A stretch of DNA of 36,556 nucleotides from an uncultured Lachnospiraceae bacterium (GTDB taxonomy: Bacteria; Bacillota; Clostridia; Lachnospirales; Lachnospiraceae). The notes beneath the pieces are model-generated. The model saw only the letters and a list, made by a program, of their open reading frames with translations. It was not told where the DNA came from and ran no database searches. Location: contig CAMSTM010000017.1 in assembly GCA_947063675.1 (NCBI GenBank), forward strand, positions 1 through 36,556, in the 5' to 3' direction. Below, in pieces: positions 15,597-22,956 of the stretch. A program made the position numbers and the translations under genes. Numbering within the stretch: position 1 is the stretch's first letter; the number at the start of each line of letters is the position of its first letter.

Positions 15597-15805
15597 ATGC
15601 AGAACCTCTGATTTTGCAGATGAAATATGCAGATATTATTCAGCTTTTTGCAGAGCAGGAAAAGATTTCCCTGGATGAAGCACTGTCGTTTTTTTATCAT
15701 TCTGATACTTATCAGCTTTTGAAAGATGGTGTATCGGATATGCATTGCATGAGCGACGGCTATCTTGCGGAAGAATTGGAGCGTGAATATAAGAAGAATT
15801 TCTAA
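15593..15805 (+). CDS. Second DUF3791-type protein
   Basis: A 70-residue protein whose central part (ADIIQLFAEQEKISLDEALSF) and ending (SDGYLAEELEREYKK) fit the other common DUF3791 subtype, distinct from the copy at 14881. The start is within the ATGA shared with the DUF3990 gene and AGGAGTAAACGTAG precedes it. Its position as third member of a coupled trio suggests it acts with the ART-like protein, as an antitoxin or chaperone. That function is inferred only from context. Confidence 0.75.
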   Translation: MNAEPLILQMKYADIIQLFAEQEKISLDEALSFFYHSDTYQLLKDGVSDMHCMSDGYLAEELEREYKKNF

Positions 15806-15861
15806 AAGGTGTAAAATTAAGAGTGTGACGGGAAATGAATCGGCGCGCAGGCAAAAGCAAA

Positions 15862-15903
15862 AGAAACAGATTGTACCTGACAGGCAGTTACAGTCTGTTT
15901 CTC
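15862..15903. terminator. Hairpin between the defence island and the ABC operon
   Basis: AGAAACAGATTGTA pairs with TACAGTCTGTTTCT (one G-T pair, 14-bp stem, 13-nt loop) between the convergent units. There is no long T run, so termination strength is uncertain. Confidence 0.5.
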
Positions 15904-15949
15904 TGTGTTATACCGCAAATATCCTGTATGCTTTCAAATCTGCGCTGGC

Positions 15950-16585
15950 TCAGCGCCGCCTTTCATATCCCGCCGCGCTTACCGCCATGGAAATCCCGAA
16001 TAAAATCACGGCTCCGAGAAAGAGGGCGGGAACACAGCCCTGGGGAAAGCCTGCCATTTCTTCAAAACCAGGGCCGTCTTCAAAATATTTAATCAGGAAA
16101 AACATAGGGATAAACACGAAAAATCCCATTATCTGTGCGGACTGAAACCCGAACCAGTAGGTCATTGGCAGGCAGACGCCGGTCCACACCAGAGGAATGA
16201 CTACAGCGGAAAGAATGGAAAGCTTCCAGATATTCCAGTCAAAGCTTCGAAAAAAAATGCCGGGGAGGAGATTCAGCAAAATACTTCCCGCAAGGCTGAC
16301 GGACAGAGTGCAGAGAACGGAAAGATATTTGCCGGCCACCACGTGGAAGCCGTTTACAGGCATGGCAAGCTGGTATTTTTTCCAGCCGGCCCGCTCGTCA
16401 ACGGTAAAGCACATGATATGCTGCATACCGATGGTGATTGAGAGCATAACGGAAGATAGCATACCGGCATAGGGACCGGCGTTGCAGATAAGTAAAATGA
16501 TTGCCGCTCCGGCAATAAAAAGCAACTTTTTGTCGATACTTTTGTAAAAAAGGGAAATTTCCTTATAAATCAATCCTTTTATCAT
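15950..16585 (-). CDS. ABC-2 type transporter permease
   Basis: A hydrophobic 211-residue protein with about six membrane helices, for example LLFIAGAAIILLICNAGPYAG, LSVLCTLSVSLAGSILLNLLPG and ALFLGAVILFGISMAVSAAG. It is the membrane part of a small ABC-2 exporter whose ATPase is encoded immediately upstream with an ATGA overlap. Together with the GntR gene it forms a YtrA-type regulator-ABC-permease operon, which in Firmicutes responds to cell-envelope-active compounds. The transported substrate is unknown. Confidence 0.85.
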   Translation of the reverse strand: MIKGLIYKEISLFYKSIDKKLLFIAGAAIILLICNAGPYAGMLSSVMLSITIGMQHIMCFTVDERAGWKKYQLAMPVNGFHVVAGKYLSVLCTLSVSLAGSILLNLLPGIFFRSFDWNIWKLSILSAVVIPLVWTGVCLPMTYWFGFQSAQIMGFFVFIPMFFLIKYFEDGPGFEEMAGFPQGCVPALFLGAVILFGISMAVSAAGYERRR

Positions 16586-17445
16586 TTTTCGCTCCTGCCT
16601 CCTTTGATATAAAACAGCATAATTTCTTCTAAACTTGTGGAATCAACCACCACATTTTTGTATTTTTGTTTTGCTGCCTCCCGGTCATGGACAAGGCATT
16701 CCATAGAAAGCTTTTCTTCCCTGTAAATAATGTAGTCGTCGGGAGAAATGCCGGTGAATTTTTCCCTTCCGCATCTGATAATACCGTAATTGTAAATCAA
16801 ATCATCCTTGGATTCTTCAAAAATAATTTTTCCCTGATGAATGAGAATTACGTAGTCGGCGATTTTCTGGATATCCGATGTGATGTGGGAGGAAAAAAAG
16901 ATGGAGCGTTCCTCGTCCTGTATAAATTCCAGGAACAAATCAAGTATCTCATCCCGGACCACAGGGTCGAGTCCGGTGGTGGCCTCGTCAAGAATCAACA
17001 GCTTTGGCCGGTGCGCCATGGCGCAGATAATGGAAAGCTTCATTTTCATTCCCTTTGAAAGGGAGCCTATGGTTTTTGTACGGGGAAGCCGGAAGCGGTT
17101 CAGGTACTGCTCGAAAAGTGCTTTGTCCCATGATTTATAAATTCCCGACAGGATTTTTTCGAGGTCGTCGGCAGTAAAAATATCATGGAAATTGCAGCTG
17201 TCAAAGACAACTCCGATATCCTCCCTGACAGAAAAAGCCGTGTGGTCCTTTCCGAAAAGCTGTATCTGCCCGCCGTCCTTTTTCAGCTCATTCAAGATTA
17301 AGTTGATTGTGGTGCTCTTTCCGGCGCCGTTTTCTCCGATAAATCCTACAATTCTGCCTTTTGGCACCTGAAAGGACACATCTTTCAGAGAAAAATTGTC
17401 AAAGCTTTTGTATAAATTCCGTACAACAATATTATTTTCTTCCAT
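16582..17445 (-). CDS. ABC transporter ATP-binding protein
   Basis: A 287-residue ATPase subunit with Walker A GENGAGKST (37-45), signature LSKGMKMKL, Walker B LLILDEATTGLD and the switch histidine in FFSSHIT. The C-terminal tail after residue 215 is the variable domain of ABC-2 exporters. The start ATG has GGAGG in its leader. It lies between the GntR gene (85 bases upstream) and the permease (overlapping), so all three should share one mRNA. Confidence 0.92.
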   Translation of the reverse strand: MEENNIVVRNLYKSFDNFSLKDVSFQVPKGRIVGFIGENGAGKSTTINLILNELKKDGGQIQLFGKDHTAFSVREDIGVVFDSCNFHDIFTADDLEKILSGIYKSWDKALFEQYLNRFRLPRTKTIGSLSKGMKMKLSIICAMAHRPKLLILDEATTGLDPVVRDEILDLFLEFIQDEERSIFFSSHITSDIQKIADYVILIHQGKIIFEESKDDLIYNYGIIRCGREKFTGISPDDYIIYREEKLSMECLVHDREAAKQKYKNVVVDSTSLEEIMLFYIKGGRSEK

Positions 17446-17530
17446 ATATTAAACCTCCGATACAATCTTGCCGCAGCGCCGACACATCCGGTATGCGGCA
17501 GCCATCTGTGCGGGTCTTGCGTCCGCCGGC

Positions 17531-17902
17531 TCATTCTTCATAAAACATTTTAAGAATCCCGGCCAGTTTTTCATAGCCAATCCCGTGTGCCCTGCCGATT
17601 TCCGCCGCCTTCTGCAAAAGCTCCTCCGCTGTCCGCAGCTGTTCTTCCCTGATAAATTCCATGTTTTGTGAGGCAACAAAGCTGCCTTTTCCCGATACGG
17701 TTTCGATAAAGCCGTCCCGGGTCAAATCCTCGTAGGCCCGCTGAACGGTAATGACGCTGATATGCAGGTCTTTTGCCAGCGCCCGCATGGAAGGCAGGGC
17801 TTCTCCGGCGGACAGGGTTCCCTTCATAATCATGCTTTTTATCTGCAGGCATATTTGTTCATAAATCGGCTTATCGCTGCCATTACTCAGGATAATTTCC
17901 AT
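17531..17902 (-). CDS. GntR-family regulator, YtrA subfamily
   Basis: A 123-residue regulator with the GntR winged helix: PIYEQICLQIKSMIMKGTLSAGEALPSMRALAKDLHISVITVQRAYEDLTRDGFI. A short two-helix C-terminus (about residues 75-123) for dimerisation is the YtrA hallmark instead of a ligand domain. It heads the ABC operon. AAGGGGGCGG precedes the ATG, and a dyad lies across the transcription start of its own promoter, so it probably represses the operon. Confidence 0.92.
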   Translation of the reverse strand: MEIILSNGSDKPIYEQICLQIKSMIMKGTLSAGEALPSMRALAKDLHISVITVQRAYEDLTRDGFIETVSGKGSFVASQNMEFIREEQLRTAEELLQKAAEIGRAHGIGYEKLAGILKMFYEE

Positions 17903-17938
17903 TTATCCGCCCCCTTCTGCGTACTGTCTGTAATTATT

Positions 17939-17957
17939 GTACTTAAATGATAAGTAT
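17939..17957. promoter_or_regulatory. Operator dyad GTACTTA-N5-TAAGTAT at the GntR promoter
   Basis: Arms TACTTA/TAAGTA with 5-nt centre immediately downstream of the -10 box of the minus-strand promoter. It is the likely autorepression site of the GntR protein. Confidence 0.65.
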
Positions 17958-17986
17958 AGTATAGACGCATAGAAAGAATATGTCAA
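17958..17986 (-). promoter_or_regulatory. Strong sigma-A promoter of the GntR-ABC operon
   Basis: On the minus strand a perfect TTGACA (17986-17981), exactly 17 nt, then TATACT (17963-17958). This is the best promoter in the window. Confidence 0.85.
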
Positions 17987-18020
17987 GAGAGAAAAGGAAA
18001 AAATTTCACAGGTGATTATA

Positions 18021-18075
18021 CAAAACAGACACAAAATATGCAAAACAGATAAGAATTTCCGTGATAATGTCTGTT
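18021..18075 (+). promoter_or_regulatory. Direct repeats CAAAACAGA, candidate activator site of the sugar operon
   Basis: CAAAACAGA occurs at 18021-18029 and 18041-18049, exactly 20 bp apart (two helical turns). An inverted half-site, TCTGTT, lies at 18070-18075. The repeats lie upstream of the solute-binding lipoprotein, where no good -35 box is seen. This suits binding by an AraC-type response regulator such as the one at 21481. Confidence 0.45.
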
Positions 18076-18127
18076 AATATTATTTTATAGAAAAGGCTTC
18101 GGCCAAAAGAATGAAGGAGGAAGTAAG

Positions 18128-19534
18128 ATGAAAAAGAAGAAATTATTGTCGATTTTGCTTTCAGTGGCGATGTTGACGGGCATTTTAAGCGGCTGCGGTT
18201 CCAAGCCGGCCGAAGGGACGGATGCGGGAAGCCAGACGTCCGGGGCGGAAAGCACTGATGAAGCTGCCAGTGCAGGAGATGAGCAGCAGGCGGCGGAGGA
18301 AGATACCGCTTCTGGGGAAAGCGCAACGGGAGATAAGAAGAAAGTCGTTTTCTGGAGCTGGGCATCGGGACAGCTTGATGCAACTTATAAGGCTTATTGC
18401 GAGGCGCACCCTGATATGGATTGGGAATTGGAAGAGGTAGTAGTTGCAGCTGAGGACTATCTTACTAAATTACAACAAGGGTATGCTTCCGGCGGGGATA
18501 TGCCCGACATATTGATGGGGGAAATGGGGTGGAGAGGCAGCGCCTTTGCCCTTGATATCTGGGAAAATCTTGAAGAAGCGCCTTATAACTTTGACCGTTC
18601 TATCGTTATGGATTCTGTAATCGGCGGTATGGTGAATTCACAGGACCAGGTAATCGGTATTGAAAATGCATTAAATCCGGCGTTTATGATGTATAAGAAA
18701 GACTTGGCAAGGGAATATCTTGGAACAGATGACAGGATGGAACTTGAAGCAATGTTTAAAACCTATGATGATTATGCAAAGGTTGGCGCGCAGGTGTATG
18801 AGAAGAGTGGTGGAAAAGTAACCTTGTTTCCGGGATTACAGGATATATCCAATATGATGATGATGCAGCAGAGAAATGTTAATAATGTGGATGCCGACGG
18901 CAATGTGAATGTGAGCGGAAAAGTGCAAAGAGTGTTTGAGACGGTTGAAGTAATGAGAAGCGCAAAGGCCTGCGGCAATCTGGCACAGTATTCTACAGAA
19001 TGGTCTAATGCTTTTGCAGACGGCGCCTGTATCCTTTTTCCAGGAGCTTCCTGGAGCGTGACTTATTGGGTAGAGCCCTATGACCCGGAAGGCATTGACA
19101 ATTGGGGAATGTTTACACCGGCTGAAGGCGGCTTTGGCTGGGGAGGAACTTGTATGGGAATTTATAAAGATTCCAAAATGAAAGGAGAAGCATGGGATTT
19201 TATTTCCTGGCTGCTTTTATCAGAAGAGGGTGCAAAGACAATGAAGGAAGATACAGGTTTCTTTTTGCCAGTAAAGTCCTTATATGACGACCCGGAGTAC
19301 ACCAAAGGAACAAGACCGAACTTCGGTTCTCAGGAAATCAACGCTTTCATGATGGAAGAGATTTCCCCTAATATTCCCGAAGCAAGCCTGTCCATTTACG
19401 ATAACCTTGTATCGGATTCCGTAAATATGGTGGTTCAGATGATGGGCGCGGACGAAAGTATGACGGCGGAAGACGCAATGACAGAGTTCATGACGGATTT
19501 ACAGTCCAAGATACCGGATGTAACAGTTAAGTAA
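18128..19534 (+). CDS. Sugar ABC transporter substrate-binding lipoprotein (family 1)
   Basis: This is an extracellular solute-binding protein anchored to the membrane by a lipid. It has an N-terminal signal with lipobox LSGC (Cys23), a 35-residue Glu/Ala/Ser-rich linker, then the binding domain beginning KKVVFWSWASGQLDATYKAY. The 468-residue length and the C-terminal Trp/Gly-rich cleft (EGGFGWGGTCMGIY) fit CUT1 oligosaccharide binders. GAAGGAGGAAGTAAG precedes the ATG. It is first in an operon with two permeases and its own two-component system, and candidate activator sites lie upstream. Confidence 0.92.
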   Translation: MKKKKLLSILLSVAMLTGILSGCGSKPAEGTDAGSQTSGAESTDEAASAGDEQQAAEEDTASGESATGDKKKVVFWSWASGQLDATYKAYCEAHPDMDWELEEVVVAAEDYLTKLQQGYASGGDMPDILMGEMGWRGSAFALDIWENLEEAPYNFDRSIVMDSVIGGMVNSQDQVIGIENALNPAFMMYKKDLAREYLGTDDRMELEAMFKTYDDYAKVGAQVYEKSGGKVTLFPGLQDISNMMMMQQRNVNNVDADGNVNVSGKVQRVFETVEVMRSAKACGNLAQYSTEWSNAFADGACILFPGASWSVTYWVEPYDPEGIDNWGMFTPAEGGFGWGGTCMGIYKDSKMKGEAWDFISWLLLSEEGAKTMKEDTGFFLPVKSLYDDPEYTKGTRPNFGSQEINAFMMEEISPNIPEASLSIYDNLVSDSVNMVVQMMGADESMTAEDAMTEFMTDLQSKIPDVTVK

Positions 19535-19604
19535 CAAGCGCTGTCATGCTCCGCAAGTCAGCTTATTGTAACAAACGCTGCCACGCTTTGCGCGGCAGCT
19601 CATT
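19531..19604 (+). repeat. Two tandem 37-bp hairpin units between lipoprotein and permease genes
   Basis: Unit 1 (19531-19567) and unit 2 (19568-19604) share GTAACAARCGCTG-CA-GCT-GC-G-CAGCT-ATT with period 37, and the first begins at the lipoprotein stop codon. Each can fold (GCTGCC...GGCAGC in unit 2, 19577-19599). Such stems can protect the upstream message or reduce read-through to give more binding protein than permease. Confidence 0.7.
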
Positions 19605-19661
19605 GTAAACAGAGTGGGGATTGCTTACAGGGCGGTTCCCACTTATTTAAAGGATGGTTCG

Positions 19662-20585
19662 ATGAAAGAAAAAAGTAAAAAGAAAAATAAGCTTGGTAAA
19701 TGGCCTTATATCTTCGTGGCGCCCTTTCTGATTTCGTATCTTGCATTTTATCTGTATCCTATGCTGTATTCTTTTGCCATCAGCTTTACGGACTGGACGG
19801 CGGTTAAGATGAACGACAGGCAGTTTCTGGGGCTGCAGAATTATATCAGGGTTTTCACAGCCGACCCGCTGTTTTGGAGTTCTATTTTAAATACCGTGAA
19901 AATTATGATTATCGCCATGCCTCTTACCATTGTGGGCGGCCTTCTGGTGGCTGTGCTGATGTTTAATATTGTCAAAGGCAGGCAGTTCATACAGACTGTC
20001 AACTTTCTGCCTTATATCACAATGCCGGTGGCGGTGGGGCTGATTTTCGCAAATATGTTTAATACGAATATCGGGATGGTGAATACGGTGCTTACCCGGT
20101 TAGGGCTCATGGATGAAAAGATTAACTGGCTGGGAGATAGCAAATATGCCTTTATCGTAGTAATATTGATTTGTATCTGGAAAAATTTCGGATATTTTAT
20201 GGTACTTTATTTATCAGGTCTTTCCACCATCAGCAACGAGTACTATGACGCGGCGAAGGTAGACGGCGCAAATGCGGTGCAGTCCTTTTTTAAGATTACG
20301 CTGCCCCTTCTTCGTCCCATTACCACCTTTGTGATTGTGCAGGGGGCAATCGGGGGCTTCCAGCTTTTTGACGAGGCCAAGACGCTGGTGTCCGGCTCAG
20401 GCTCCACCATTGTAGGAGGTCCCGGAAGGTCGCTTCTTACCATTGTGTGGTATTTTTACGACAGTTCCTTCCAGAATAATTCCAGATACGGGTACGGCGC
20501 GGCGATTGCCTTTAGTATGCTTCTTATTATTGCGGCGATGTCCTTTATTAATTTAAGGGTTCTGCGGGAAAAGAATGATAACTGA
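19662..20585 (+). CDS. CUT1 sugar ABC transporter permease (MalF/UgpA type)
   Basis: A 307-residue inner membrane permease with six predicted helices, starting WPYIFVAPFLISYLAFYLYPMLYS. The ATPase-coupling EAA loop reads YYDAAKVDGANAVQSFFKITLP. I choose ATG 19662 (MKEKSKKKNK) over the ORF-track start because AAAGGATGG precedes it and the positively charged N-terminus is typical. No ATPase gene is in the window, so it probably uses a shared MsmX-like ATPase encoded elsewhere. Confidence 0.92.
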   Translation: MKEKSKKKNKLGKWPYIFVAPFLISYLAFYLYPMLYSFAISFTDWTAVKMNDRQFLGLQNYIRVFTADPLFWSSILNTVKIMIIAMPLTIVGGLLVAVLMFNIVKGRQFIQTVNFLPYITMPVAVGLIFANMFNTNIGMVNTVLTRLGLMDEKINWLGDSKYAFIVVILICIWKNFGYFMVLYLSGLSTISNEYYDAAKVDGANAVQSFFKITLPLLRPITTFVIVQGAIGGFQLFDEAKTLVSGSGSTIVGGPGRSLLTIVWYFYDSSFQNNSRYGYGAAIAFSMLLIIAAMSFINLRVLREKNDN

Positions 20586-20604
20586 AAGAAAGGCTGGATA
20601 AAAT

Positions 20605-21423
20605 ATGAAGAAAAAAATAAAAAAGCTGCCTAAGGCAATAGCGATAGCGATTGTTTCCCTGATTTCCTTTATTCCCTTTTATTACACGCTGATTGCGGCG
20701 ACCCATTCTACCGACGAGGTAATGCTGGGACTCTCTCTGCTGCCGGGAAGTCATCTGATTGAGAATATAACCACGGCGATGAACGGCACCTTCTGGGTTG
20801 CTTTTAAGAACAGCATGATTGTGTCCTTCAGCGCCATGTTCTGTTCTGTGGCCATCAGCCTGATGGCGGGCTACGGCCTTGCGGCGTATCAGTTTAAGCT
20901 GAAAAGGGTGATTTACAATTTCGTACTGCTTACCATGATGGTGCCGTCGGTGCTCGGGGTTATCGGCTACATGCAGGAGATGCGGGCGCTTCGCCTGTCG
21001 GGCTCGTTGCTGCCGCTGATACTGATTTGGTTTCCCAGCGGGTTCGGGGTGTTCTGGATAACGCAGTATTTACAGAGTTCTCTGCAGATGGAGCTGGTGG
21101 AGAGCGCAAGGATTGACGGCTGTAATGAGTTTTCCATTTTCCTCAAAATCGTACTGCCCTGTATCAGGCCCGCCATTATCTCTCTGTGCCTTTTGATTTT
21201 CCTGTGGTCGTGGAATTCCTATCTGCTTCCGCTGGTTATGATAAATAATGTGGAAAACTATACCATTCCCCTTTACATCCAATCTCTGGGGAACGAGCAC
21301 CGCAAGGATATTGCAGCGCAGATTACCGGTCTGCTTATTTCGGTTCTGCCGCTCATTGCCGCCTTTGCCGTATTTTCAAAGGACTTTATCAGAGGACTGA
21401 CAGAAGGCGCTGTCAAGGGATAA
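20605..21423 (+). CDS. CUT1 sugar ABC transporter permease (MalG/UgpE type)
   Basis: A 272-residue second permease of the importer, six helices, with N-terminal IAIAIVSLISFIPFYYTLIAATHS and the coupling loop VESARIDGCNEFSIFLKIVLP. It begins 19 bases after the first permease. It ends with the usual LTEGAVKG C-terminus of MalG-like proteins. It works with the preceding permease and lipoprotein. Confidence 0.93.
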   Translation: MKKKIKKLPKAIAIAIVSLISFIPFYYTLIAATHSTDEVMLGLSLLPGSHLIENITTAMNGTFWVAFKNSMIVSFSAMFCSVAISLMAGYGLAAYQFKLKRVIYNFVLLTMMVPSVLGVIGYMQEMRALRLSGSLLPLILIWFPSGFGVFWITQYLQSSLQMELVESARIDGCNEFSIFLKIVLPCIRPAIISLCLLIFLWSWNSYLLPLVMINNVENYTIPLYIQSLGNEHRKDIAAQITGLLISVLPLIAAFAVFSKDFIRGLTEGAVKG

Positions 21424-21480
21424 TTGGGATTCGTAAATCCGTGATTTGCGTGGTGCGGACACATTGAAATGGGGATGAAA

Positions 21481-22956
21481 ATGAACAGGGTTCTGATTAT
21501 AGATGATGAAATACTGACAATCAAATATTTAAAGAGCCTGCATTCCTGGGAGAAATTTGGATGCGGGGATATTCTGTATGCGGTTACCATTGCGGCCGCC
21601 CTGGATATTTTTCAGCGGGAGGCGCCGCAGATTGTGTTTGTGGACGTGAGGATGCCGGGAATGGACGGTCTGGAATTAAGCCGAAGGCTTCTTTTGGAAA
21701 ATCCGGGCGTCAGCATTGTGATTATGACGGCTTATCAGGAGTTTGACTATGTGAAGGAAGCCATGGAGATGGGGGTTAAGTATTTTCTGGTAAAGCATGA
21801 GATTACAGAGGATACCCTGGACGAAGTCCTTCAAAAAATATCCGACGGTTTCCTGTCGAAAAAAAGATACGAGCAGATGATGGAAAACGACTGGCTGCGA
21901 AAGGTATGGGACGGCGAGAGGACGGATAATGTCAGGCTTTTGCAGGGAGCAGACCGCTGCTTTCTTGCGATGATGGCGCTTAGCGGACTGTCAGTGTTTA
22001 CCGGGGATAAGGAGCCTGTTTATCTGAAGGAGGAGAGAATCAGGGAATTGTCCCCTTCGGGAATCCGGGTGAGAGGTTTTACACGTCAGGGATTTTATAC
22101 TTATGTGATGATATGCGAGTATGAAAAGCCGGTTTCCGAGAAGGAAAACTATCGGATTCTGGCACACTTTACCGGGGAGCTGGGAGAGAGGTGCCGTACA
22201 GACAGCGGCCTTACGCCCGTCTTTTTCCTTTCCGCCGCTTATGAGGCTTATGAAAGCCTTAAAAGTGTTTGTCCGGTTATGCGGCGTTACTGCGACTGCG
22301 TTCTTGCCCAGAGGGAAGGGGTGGTTTGGGAAGAAATGCTTTCCGGCTACGAAAAGCTGTTTCCCGAAAAGCTTGAACTGGAGAGAAAACCGGAGGTGTG
22401 GAGTAAAGCAGATATATCCTCTATGCTCTCAAAAATAAAGGACGGGAGCTATTACATGGAGATAAAAGACTTTACCCATCTGCGGCAGTACCTCCGCGCT
22501 GGAAATTTCGTTTCTTTTCTGGAGGGCGAGGAGAAAGAAATCCCGATGGTCTGTCTGGAACAGTTACTTAGAGCCTGTCTGCGTTATTATGAATGTCAGG
22601 AGGAAGAAAAAGGCGCAGGGAACAGGATAGTCAGAAAAACCCTTGACTATATACACGGTCACTATGCGGAAGACATTTCCAGCACCATGATAGCGGAATC
22701 TTTAGGCATCAGCGACGGCTATCTTCGGCTTCTCTTTAAGAGGGAGATGGACTGTACGGTAAAGGACTATATTCTGCGCTGTCGGGTGGAGCAGGCAAGA
22801 CATCTGCTTCTGGAAAATAAGAAAAAGATTTATGAGATTGCGGCGGAATGCGGCTTTGTCAGCAGCCAGCATTTCAGCAGAGTGTTCCGCCAGATAACGG
22901 GGATTGCACCGGGAGAATTCAAACAGCAGGATGGAGGAGGGGATATTGGTACGTAG
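21481..22956 (+). CDS. Response regulator with AraC-type DNA-binding domain (YesN-like)
   Basis: The receiver domain (about residues 1-120) has the acidic pair DD (8-9), phospho-acceptor D55 in VFVDVRMPGMDG and the lysine in YFLVK. A variable middle is followed by a C-terminal AraC double HTH: DISSTMIAESLGISDGYLRLLFKREM and IAAECGFVSSQHFSRVFRQ. Three ATGs are in frame; I take 21481 because GGGG lies 7 bases upstream. It overlaps the kinase gene that follows and probably activates the transporter operon through the repeats at 18021. Length 491 residues is typical. Confidence 0.92.
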   Translation: MNRVLIIDDEILTIKYLKSLHSWEKFGCGDILYAVTIAAALDIFQREAPQIVFVDVRMPGMDGLELSRRLLLENPGVSIVIMTAYQEFDYVKEAMEMGVKYFLVKHEITEDTLDEVLQKISDGFLSKKRYEQMMENDWLRKVWDGERTDNVRLLQGADRCFLAMMALSGLSVFTGDKEPVYLKEERIRELSPSGIRVRGFTRQGFYTYVMICEYEKPVSEKENYRILAHFTGELGERCRTDSGLTPVFFLSAAYEAYESLKSVCPVMRRYCDCVLAQREGVVWEEMLSGYEKLFPEKLELERKPEVWSKADISSMLSKIKDGSYYMEIKDFTHLRQYLRAGNFVSFLEGEEKEIPMVCLEQLLRACLRYYECQEEEKGAGNRIVRKTLDYIHGHYAEDISSTMIAESLGISDGYLRLLFKREMDCTVKDYILRCRVEQARHLLLENKKKIYEIAAECGFVSSQHFSRVFRQITGIAPGEFKQQDGGGDIGT

